Shown piece by piece: positions 1 to 5,223 of a stretch of 5,223 nt of DNA; the stretch's first letter is position 1, and each line of letters starts with the position of its first letter. The notes below the pieces were generated by a model, which was given only the letters and a program-made list of their open reading frames with translations, was not told the DNA's origin and searched no databases. Location of the stretch: NCBI GenBank assembly GCA_041668045.1, contig JBAYDV010000117.1, forward strand, positions 1 through 5,223, written 5' to 3'. This stretch comes from JBAYDV01 sp041668045 (lineage in GTDB: Bacteria > Bacteroidota > Bacteroidia > Bacteroidales > UBA932). The translations under genes and the position numbers were made by a program.

Positions 1-509
1 GTATTATTTACCCACATACTCTCAAAAGTAGCTAATGAATCAGCATCTTCAAATTTAATAATAGCACCTCCTTGAGAATAAGAAGAGTTATATCCATAAA
101 GAACACAAAATGAAGTAGATGCATTATGTCCTCCTAATCCATCTTCATTCTCACCTGAATACACACTTAATTGATTAGTATAATCTCCTTTAACTGTATT
201 ATTATAATGAGAAATATAGCATCCACCACCCCAAAAATCTTTAGTATTAACAGTAAATTTCAGACCAGTAGTTTTATCAGTTACACCTTGATAAAACGCA
301 TATTCAGCATCGCTAGGATTAGTTTCATAAGTTGAATAACAATTCTCACCATAGAAAGTCGGGCCACACATAGCATCTTGGTATTCAGATGTTTCAAATG
401 TAATAGTGTAAGAAGGATCTACTTTAGGTGTATCATCATTTTTATCACATCCACTTGCTAAAAGAGCAGAAACTGATACTGCTAAAATCAAAATTTGTAA
501 TTGTTTCAT
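1..509 (-). CDS. BtuH/DUF4465-like cobalamin-locus surface lipoprotein (5' part; 3' end outside window)
   Basis: My translation gives 169 codons from the ATG at 509 without a stop; the gene continues past the left edge. Residues 1-20 are a lipoprotein signal peptide ending in the lipobox LASGC, with Cys21 as the lipidation site. The following DKNDD is an acidic stretch typical of Bacteroidota surface-export signals. The mature part starts with an ITFE strand, then a WGGGCYISHYNN segment, an NQLSVYSGENEDGLGGHN segment and, near the edge, FESMWVNN. This order matches DUF4465 proteins, which in gut Bacteroides include BtuH, a surface B12-binding lipoprotein encoded beside btuB and btuG. The gene lies 35 nt after btuG in the same direction; the gap is A/T except for one G, so it probably shares the transcript. 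No clear Shine-Dalgarno is present, only an A-rich stretch before the ATG. Corrinoid binding is inferred from family and context; ligand residues cannot be assigned. Confidence 0.77.
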   Translation of the reverse strand, partial: MKQLQILILAVSVSALLASGCDKNDDTPKVDPSYTITFETSEYQDAMCGPTFYGENCYSTYETNPSDAEYAFYQGVTDKTTGLKFTVNTKDFWGGGCYISHYNNTVKGDYTNQLSVYSGENEDGLGGHNASTSFCVLYGYNSSYSQGGAIIKFEDADSLATFESMWVNN

Positions 510-544
510 TTTTAATTTAATATTAATAAATTGTTTATATATTT

Positions 545-2626
545 TTATTGTTCTTTGCTTTGTATTTTAATATCTTCATAGTGTAGATCTTCAGCACCTG
601 ATATTTCTGTAGATAGTTCACCAATATTTTCACAATCTTGATCGACAGCAGTGTATATTCTAATAAAATCTATACCTTCCAAATTGGCCGGGCTTCCATC
701 TTCTTTGATAGCCCAGGATATATCATAGCTTGACGCATCATCACTATTGGGTACATTATCAGCATATCCCCAATCATAACAATACATCACCCAATAACTT
801 TCATCTTCATTTATTGCATTATTTGGTAATCTCTCTCCTGAGAATTCTAAATAATCTGATTTTATCCATAAGGGATAATAAGAGTGATTATGGTATTGAT
901 TTTTAGATTTATAACCTGTCTCTCCTTGATTATTAGTCCATTTATAATATTTATCTATATCTCCTGTGACTTCTGTCTCTGGACGAAAATAAGTGATTTT
1001 ATAATCATGAATCGTACTAGGATTATCATATTCACTTCCCTTTATTTGGTACCATTCATCATCTGGATAACCATTTTTATTGGCATCATAGGATACTTCT
1101 ATTATTCCAGGTTCTGCACTTCCTCCTTTTTTAGTTAATGTAATGTCAAGATTTGTCTCATTAAAAAAAGCATTGCCATATATTTTAAAATCGTGAAGAC
1201 CTGGTACATTTTCTATAATATGGTCAAATCCAAAAGTTACACTACCTCCAAAACCTCCTAATGATATTAAAGTTCCAGTAGATACTCCAGATATACAATC
1301 CTCAACTTTTTGTATCATATCTGCTTTGGTGTCCCCGATTTGATATGGAGGCAATTCATTTACAAATTGACCTGGTGCAGGAGAATAATCATAAACTTTT
1401 GATATATATTTTGATGAAGAATTATCTGTAGAAGAGTCCTCCCCAATTAAAGATATTTCAAGAGATGTTTTAGTGAATGCTATATTTGAAGGTATATCTC
1501 CAGTAGTGGTATTCCATTGTAATTTTCCTTCATTATTATAGCAATATATAGTGCCTGGTGAAACATAATCTTTCGCATCTGTTATATAAATATATCCTGT
1601 TTCTGGATTGATAGCTATAGCATAAGGAACTGTAATGATGGAATCTGAACTATCACTTATAAAGTTTTCTGATATAATCTTTTTTGTATCTGTATTAACG
1701 ATAGTATAAGAAAAGGAATCTTCTTGAGTCATATTATTTCCTATGACATAAAGCAGATTTTTATAAATTGCCATACTAGAATTTGGTAAAGGTTCTGGAA
1801 ATTCTTCAACTTCATCTGTATTAGTGTGGATAATATAAGTTTGAGATGGAATATTATTATAATCTCCTCTTGAAGAGACATATATATCCCCATTGGCCAT
1901 GAGTTTCATTCCATGTAGATTTATGGCAACATCTATTTTCTTAATTTCTTTGAATGTATTTAAATCAATAACAGATACAGTATTGTCGTAATCAGGAAAG
2001 CGATAACCTCCTGAGTTAGCTACATATAGTTTATTGTTAACTATAACCATTTGTTCTGGTTGATAGCCTACTACGCAAGTATCTGTGATTTCTAATGTGT
2101 TTAAATCTATTTTAGCTACATATCCTAGACGAGCATTGGGGTCTAATTTTACTGGTCCTGCATATGATGAGACATAGGCGTAGGTGTTTTTAAATGTTAT
2201 GTATCGACAGTTAGGTATTGCTATTTGTTTTATGTGTTTAGCTGTATTAATATCCATTACCTCTACTAGATTTGAGCAATTTATTACTGCGAAAATCTTA
2301 TCGTCGTAAATTTCTATATCATTACCTACGTCTCCTAATTCTTGTACTACATCAGGATTTCTATAAGCATATATATTTTTCACATAGGAGCCGGCTTTAT
2401 AATCGAAATAATCAAGGGTAGATTTATTGCTTCCCATATTGCCCTGATTTAATAAATAAAATCCTTTATATGTTAAATCCTCGCTGTTAGCATTGGTTAC
2501 ATTGGTATATGTGGGAGGAATTATCATTTCTTCTTCTCTACATCCTGATATGAGTATGAGGATTAGTATCAATAAGATTATTGAGGTGCTTAAAACTAAT
2601 ATTTGTCGAAATTTACTATTCATCAT
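545..2626 (-). CDS. btuG: BtuG-type cobalamin-capturing surface lipoprotein (beta-propeller plus extra C-terminal domain)
   Basis: This 693-residue protein has a signal peptide with a long Ile/Leu core and lipobox LISGC (Cys29), followed by REEE, an acidic surface-export type signal. Residues about 52-397 form a YncE/DUF5074-like beta-propeller. Conserved BtuG segments are GFYLLNQGNMGSN (55-67), ELGDVGND (96-103), VINCSN (114-119), SSYAGPVK (153-160), VGYQPEQM (186-193), NSGGY (204-208), SSRGDY (251-256) and TDAKDYVSPGT (349-359). In Bacteroides, BtuG binds B12 very tightly and caps BtuB. A Ser/Asn/Asp-rich linker (398-405) leads to a second domain (about 409-690). It contains YSPAPGQFVNELP, ISLGGFGGSVTFGFDH, a calcium-loop-like DANKNGYPDDE (514-524), and NNQGETGYKSKNQYHNHSYYP. 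That domain resembles proteins I know as separate 'cell surface' or PKD-annotated proteins of B12 loci; its function is unknown. The start could be either of two adjacent ATGs (2626 or 2623). It begins 6 nt after the btuB stop, so coupled translation is likely. Confidence 0.9.
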   Translation of the reverse strand: MMNSKFRQILVLSTSIILLILILILISGCREEEMIIPPTYTNVTNANSEDLTYKGFYLLNQGNMGSNKSTLDYFDYKAGSYVKNIYAYRNPDVVQELGDVGNDIEIYDDKIFAVINCSNLVEVMDINTAKHIKQIAIPNCRYITFKNTYAYVSSYAGPVKLDPNARLGYVAKIDLNTLEITDTCVVGYQPEQMVIVNNKLYVANSGGYRFPDYDNTVSVIDLNTFKEIKKIDVAINLHGMKLMANGDIYVSSRGDYNNIPSQTYIIHTNTDEVEEFPEPLPNSSMAIYKNLLYVIGNNMTQEDSFSYTIVNTDTKKIISENFISDSSDSIITVPYAIAINPETGYIYITDAKDYVSPGTIYCYNNEGKLQWNTTTGDIPSNIAFTKTSLEISLIGEDSSTDNSSSKYISKVYDYSPAPGQFVNELPPYQIGDTKADMIQKVEDCISGVSTGTLISLGGFGGSVTFGFDHIIENVPGLHDFKIYGNAFFNETNLDITLTKKGGSAEPGIIEVSYDANKNGYPDDEWYQIKGSEYDNPSTIHDYKITYFRPETEVTGDIDKYYKWTNNQGETGYKSKNQYHNHSYYPLWIKSDYLEFSGERLPNNAINEDESYWVMYCYDWGYADNVPNSDDASSYDISWAIKEDGSPANLEGIDFIRIYTAVDQDCENIGELSTEISGAEDLHYEDIKIQSKEQ

Positions 2627-2632
2627 TTTGTG

Positions 2633-4633
2633 TTAAAAAAAATAGTTTAATACTATTTTAAAATTTATTCCAGGCATGGGATAGTTTTTTACTACTTCAT
2701 ATTGTTGATTGAATATGTTATTTATCTCTAATGCACTTTTACATTTATTATTTTTTAATAAAAATGTTTTAGATATAGATATATCACTCGTGTACCATGG
2801 TTGAGCATGGTTTTCTATAATATTTGCATGTGATTCATATCGCTCACCTGTATATATAAAGCTGTAATTCAAATTCCAATCGTTATAAGATGTATTTAAT
2901 ATGATAGATCCACTGTGCCATGGGATATATGGTATTTGTCCTCCATAGAAAGGATCTTGTTTGTCTGTTTTATCTTGGGCTTTTTGATATGTGTAATTCA
3001 ATCGCAAATCTGTGGTAACATTGCCCCATAAAATACGCTGAGATAATGACATATCTACTCCTCTTATCTCGACGTAGCCAAGGTTTATCATTGTCCACCT
3101 AAACTGATTCGAGGTAGGCATTGCTATGATTTTGTTTTTTACATTATTATAATATAGATCTATGTTGAAGTTAATGTTGGAGTAATGGGATGCTGCCCAG
3201 GTTTTATTTAGCACTAGCCCTATATCGTATTGCTCTGTGTATTCGGGCTCTAAATTAGCATTGCCGATAAAAGTATAATAAAGGTCGTTTAAGGTAGGCA
3301 TTCTGAATATTTTCTTATAGAAGGCTCTAAATTTTAAAATTTCTGGTGTAAATGGGTCGTAGGATATCATAATCGTGGGAGTCCATTTGTCTTTGTCTGA
3401 GGCGGCTTTTGCTTCTTTTTCAGTGATGTTATCTGATATATGGGAGTATAAAATAGATGTTTGTATTTTAATTTTTTCTCCTCGATATGAAAGTGCTGCT
3501 GCATTTAAACTTGTTATACGTCTTGGATATACGAAATTAGTTAAGTCAGCATTTAGTTTATTCCATTGTAAATCTGTCGATATATCAGCTATTAATTTAT
3601 CAGAGAGAGTGAACTTATGGGATAATGAACTGTATATTTCATATTGTTTAAAATGATTATTGATATACATAGTAGTCACGTCTAATCGTGGGTCCGATAA
3701 ATAATGTAAATAATCATAAGAGTATTTTAGTTTTGCTTTTAGTCCATAATTTTTAGTAAAATAATTTTCAAGACTTCCCTGTATGAAAAAATTATCATCC
3801 CACTGCCTGTCTTGATGTTTAAACATGCCTGGACTTTCTCTTACTGCAGCTCCTGGATATCCTCTTTCTGAACTGTAATAATAAGCTCTAGTGGACCATT
3901 TACCATTGGGCAATATTCCCATGGTGGCAGATTCTATGCGTAGAGCTTCTAAATCCCCATTTTTTCTGGTCTGTGTAGTATCATAGCCATCCAATTTTTT
4001 ATAGGTAAATTTATATTTTCCTGTGGTGTAGAGATATTCTGCATTGAAAGTTTGCTTAATCTTAGATGATAGTTTTTGATTCCATGTCAATGAAGTATTT
4101 TTTAATCCAAAAGAGCCCGTTTTGAAGGTTATTTTTCTGTTAGATTTTTTACCTTCTGCGAAAGTGGGTACTTTAGTTTCCATATATATAGAGCCTGATG
4201 ATGCGAAATCTTTAGCTGCCTGGAATACTAGACTTTTCTGACCATTGTATAGCGTGATGGCTTCTATATTATCTAGAGAAAAACGTCCTAGGTCTACTAC
4301 TCCATTCTGAGCATTACCTATTTCTACCCCATCATAAAATACGCCTACATGTTGGCTTCCCATACTTCTTATATTAACTGTCTTTAAGCCTCCTATTCCT
4401 CCATAATCTTTAATCTGAATTCCTGAGAAGTAACGCACTGCATCAGCTACTGAGTGCACGCTTAGAGTTTTCAGTTCTTCACCTGAGAGGGTTTGTACTG
4501 GTATTATTTTAGGATTATTTTTCGTGGCAATGACTATGCTTTCTTTAATCTGTAGTGTATCATTCTGAATCGAAACTGCATTTAAATGTAGATTCGATAA
4601 AAACAAAACCAATATGATTAACTTATATTTCAA
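2633..4633 (-). CDS. btuB: BtuB-type TonB-dependent outer-membrane cobalamin transporter
   Basis: This 666-residue protein begins with a cleavable signal peptide (about 1-19, ending HLNA). A possible TonB box lies near 29-36 (IKESIVIA). A plug domain follows at about 40-155, with LSGEELKTLSVHSVADAVRYFSGIQIKDYGG, VNIRSMGSQHVGVFYDGVEI and DNIEAITLYNG. The remainder is a 22-strand-type barrel with the signature FRMPTLNDLYY...GNANLEPEYTEQYDIG (443-472) and a terminal aromatic (Phe666). There is no N-terminal carboxypeptidase-regulatory-like domain of the SusC kind, and the length is normal for BtuB. Cobalamin specificity is inferred from the upstream B12 riboswitch and the adjacent btuG. Import needs TonB-ExbBD, not in this window. 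The start is TTG at 4633: it is the only codon that places a normal signal peptide at the N-terminus, no ATG or GTG lies between it and the upstream in-frame stop, and no strong ribosome binding site precedes it, only A-rich sequence with UAAAGA. Confidence 0.93.
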   Translation of the reverse strand: MKYKLIILVLFLSNLHLNAVSIQNDTLQIKESIVIATKNNPKIIPVQTLSGEELKTLSVHSVADAVRYFSGIQIKDYGGIGGLKTVNIRSMGSQHVGVFYDGVEIGNAQNGVVDLGRFSLDNIEAITLYNGQKSLVFQAAKDFASSGSIYMETKVPTFAEGKKSNRKITFKTGSFGLKNTSLTWNQKLSSKIKQTFNAEYLYTTGKYKFTYKKLDGYDTTQTRKNGDLEALRIESATMGILPNGKWSTRAYYYSSERGYPGAAVRESPGMFKHQDRQWDDNFFIQGSLENYFTKNYGLKAKLKYSYDYLHYLSDPRLDVTTMYINNHFKQYEIYSSLSHKFTLSDKLIADISTDLQWNKLNADLTNFVYPRRITSLNAAALSYRGEKIKIQTSILYSHISDNITEKEAKAASDKDKWTPTIMISYDPFTPEILKFRAFYKKIFRMPTLNDLYYTFIGNANLEPEYTEQYDIGLVLNKTWAASHYSNINFNIDLYYNNVKNKIIAMPTSNQFRWTMINLGYVEIRGVDMSLSQRILWGNVTTDLRLNYTYQKAQDKTDKQDPFYGGQIPYIPWHSGSIILNTSYNDWNLNYSFIYTGERYESHANIIENHAQPWYTSDISISKTFLLKNNKCKSALEINNIFNQQYEVVKNYPMPGINFKIVLNYFF

Positions 4634-4655
4634 TATCTTTAATCTTAATTCTAAA

Positions 4656-4732
4656 GGAGAATAAGAGAAGATATACAGTGAAGATGTAATATGGCAGTAT
4701 TATTTCTATCTGTTTATCTCATCCTATTCTCC
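4656..4732 (-). repeat. Long imperfect leader hairpin between riboswitch and btuB
   Basis: On the transcribed strand, 4710-4732 pairs with 4656-4678. The stem has 23 positions, 21 of them paired counting G-U pairs, with one U-C and one A-A mismatch, closing a 31-nt loop. The outer part is GGAGAAUAGGAUGAGAUA against UAUCUUCUCUUAUUCUCC. Only UUUAG follows the stem, so it lacks the U-tract of a standard intrinsic terminator. It ends 22 nt before the TTG start and does not directly cover the start codon. It probably forms part of the expression platform, as the alternative to the candidate P13 hairpin, but the direction of switching is not evident. Confidence 0.65.
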
Positions 4733-4737
4733 GTAGG
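4723..4737 (-). promoter_or_regulatory. Candidate riboswitch P13 hairpin (kissing-loop partner of L5)
   Basis: Just after the aptamer the RNA can form CCUA-CGGAGAA-UAGG, a 4-bp stem with a 7-nt loop. The loop is complementary to UUCCCG in aptamer loop L5 (4872-4877): CGG pairs with CCG and GAA with UUC, leaving one loop A bulged. Cobalamin riboswitches are known to use an L5-L13 kissing loop to report ligand binding, so position and complementarity fit. The stem is short, so this is an inference. Its 3' side overlaps the left arm of the long leader hairpin (4710-4732), so the two structures exclude each other. Confidence 0.5.
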
Positions 4738-4752
4738 AAAACACAAATAATC

Positions 4753-4944
4753 GTATTGGCAGGTCTTCTGACTTGTTTCGTAACTGACGCCTTCCCAGAC
4801 CTTCTTCAGATTCTTATCTATCAGAAATCCAGTGGCAAAGAGTGTCAGTACATTAATGAAACTTACAGCAGCGGGAACTGTCGCCGATTTTCACAGCGTT
4901 CCCTTTTAATTCTAGTGACCGAAAAGGCCCTATGAAACCAAAAC
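4753..4944 (-). promoter_or_regulatory. Cobalamin riboswitch aptamer
   Basis: Read on the minus strand, the leader contains the conserved cobalamin-aptamer blocks in order: UUAAAAGGGAAC (about 4898-4909), the UGUGAAAAUC / GUUCCCGCUGCUGUAAG core (about 4861-4895), GCCACUG (4830-4836), GGGAAGGC (4789-4796) and the B12 box AGUCAGAAGACCUGCC (4758-4773). I can pair P1 as GUUUUGG (4938-4944) with CCAAUAC (4753-4759), with one U-U mismatch. A P3-like hairpin UAGGGCC / GGUCACUA lies just inside, with one bulge. The peripheral arm between GCCACUG and GGGAAGGC contains GAUUUCU / AGAAUC. Members of this family bind adenosyl- or other cobalamins and repress the downstream gene when the ligand is abundant. 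Here that gene is btuB, 119 nt downstream. I cannot tell from sequence alone which cobalamin form is preferred. Confidence 0.96.
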
Positions 4945-4948
4945 TTCA

Positions 4949-4980
4949 CAAAAGTATAATAATTATCTAACATTCTCAAT
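4949..4980 (-). promoter_or_regulatory. Bacteroidota-type promoter for the btu operon
   Basis: The minus strand carries TACTTTTG (4949-4956), an exact match to the Bacteroidota -7 consensus TAnnTTTG. ATTG (4977-4980) lies 20 nt upstream and matches three of four bases of the -33 TTTG element. Transcription would start near 4944-4945, right at the 5' side of riboswitch helix P1, so promoter and aptamer predictions support each other. Confidence 0.72.
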
Positions 4981-5014
4981 ATATTTAAGAAATTTTGTAT
5001 CTTTAAATTTTTAG

Positions 5015-5048
5015 GGTTAATTTTACACTAATTAACCAATGTTGGTTA
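5015..5048. repeat. Overlapping inverted repeats, candidate operator
   Basis: Two inverted repeats share a central half-site. The first is GGTTAATT (5015-5022) with AATTAACC (5030-5037), spacer 7. The second is TAACCAA (5033-5039) with TTGGTTA (5042-5048), spacer 2. The unit GGTTA/TAACC thus occurs three times in alternating orientation. The cluster lies 35 bp upstream of the btu operon -33 element and 91 bp before the divergent Nudix-like start codon. It is not part of the riboswitch transcript. A transcription-factor site, perhaps for the divergent regulator itself, is the simplest reading, but no known consensus was matched. Confidence 0.5.
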
Positions 5049-5139
5049 GAAAACAAACTTATAATTCTTCTATCTGCTATTCTTTGTAGTTTTATAGAAT
5101 TATGATAATTATTTTAAATATTTGATATAAAGATTAGTT

Positions 5140-5223
5140 ATGACTAAATATTACCAAAATCAGGATAAATTTTATGTTGGTATCGATTGTATAATATTCG
5201 GATTTGATAAAGGAGAATTAAAA
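5140..5223 (+). CDS. Nudix-fold protein, probable NrtR/AraR-type transcriptional regulator (N-terminal 28 codons)
   Basis: An open frame runs from the ATG at 5140 to the right edge. It encodes an N-terminus with KYYQNQDKFYVGIDCIIFGF followed by DKGELK. This matches the start of Bacteroidota Nudix-domain proteins that carry a C-terminal winged helix, for example the NrtR-like family that includes the arabinose regulator AraR of Bacteroides. In these the first strand (VGIDCIIFGF) begins the Nudix fold that senses an ADP-ribose-like or sugar ligand. The Nudix box and DNA-binding domain lie outside the window, so whether it is an enzyme or a regulator cannot be decided here. It is transcribed away from the btu operon. 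Upstream sequence is AT-rich with only a weak AAAGA-like ribosome binding site, and no convincing promoter was found. The three-copy GGTTA palindrome cluster upstream could be its operator. Confidence 0.75.
   Translation, partial: MTKYYQNQDKFYVGIDCIIFGFDKGELK

Noticed and set aside
510..544. AT-rich inverted repeat (AATTTA...TAAATT) between btuG and the btuH-like gene, considered as a terminator
   Set aside because: The pairing is only A-U and expected by chance in a gap with a single G; no stable stem or U-tract follows.
884..1138. 84-codon open frame on the plus strand inside btuG
   Set aside because: It is antisense to a clearly conserved part of btuG, has a low-complexity Ile/Phe-rich translation and lacks a ribosome binding site; it is a reading-frame shadow.
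2633..2642. Run of eight A (T8 on the coding strand) at the btuB stop codon as a programmed frameshift site
   Set aside because: A shift of one base adds only about six residues before another stop and does not fuse btuB to btuG.
3375..3656. 93-codon open frame on the plus strand inside btuB
   Set aside because: It is antisense to the barrel region of btuB, without recognisable domain or start signals.
4714..4722. Minimal leader ORF AUG-AGA-UAA on the minus strand
   Set aside because: It is two codons long with no ribosome binding site and lies inside the hairpin arm; a chance occurrence is more likely.
5078..5086. TATTCTTTG on the plus strand as a -7 element for the Nudix-type gene
   Set aside because: Spacing within the element is one base too long for TAnnTTTG and no -33 element lies at a suitable distance.

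Overview
This is an AT-rich stretch from a member of the Bacteroidota, most likely Bacteroidales. The evidence is surface lipoproteins with acidic residues right after the lipobox cysteine, a BtuB/BtuG-type gene pair, a promoter of the TTG / TAnnTTTG class, and weak or absent Shine-Dalgarno sequences. Gene content identifies it as a vitamin B12 (cobalamin) uptake locus.

Almost everything lies on the minus strand and reads from right to left. A Bacteroidota-type promoter (4949-4980) starts a leader that folds into a cobalamin riboswitch (4753-4944). The riboswitch is followed by a 119-nt linker. The linker holds a small candidate P13 hairpin (4723-4737) and a long imperfect hairpin (4656-4678 with 4710-4732), and these two cannot form together. 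Then come btuB (2633-4633, TonB-dependent outer-membrane transporter, TTG start), btuG (545-2626, surface lipoprotein beta-propeller with an extra C-terminal domain) and the 5' part of a small BtuH/DUF4465-like surface lipoprotein gene (1-509, running off the left edge). Gaps of 6 and 35 nt with no visible terminator suggest one transcript.

The three proteins fit one pathway. BtuG and the BtuH-like protein capture corrinoid at the cell surface, and BtuG is expected to sit as a lid on BtuB, which imports the ligand using TonB energy. When intracellular cobalamin is high, the riboswitch should shut the operon down.

On the plus strand, 5140-5223 is the first 28 codons of a divergent gene that looks like a Bacteroidota Nudix-fold regulator (NrtR/AraR type). 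The 506-nt divergent intergenic region (4634-5139) holds the riboswitch, the promoter and a cluster of overlapping inverted repeats (5015-5048) that looks like an operator. From 5049 to 5139 I see only AT-rich sequence with no convincing promoter.

I do not see a wholly new system. The points most worth a second look are the two-domain BtuG, the competing leader hairpins, and the unexplained palindrome cluster between a B12 operon and a divergent regulator.
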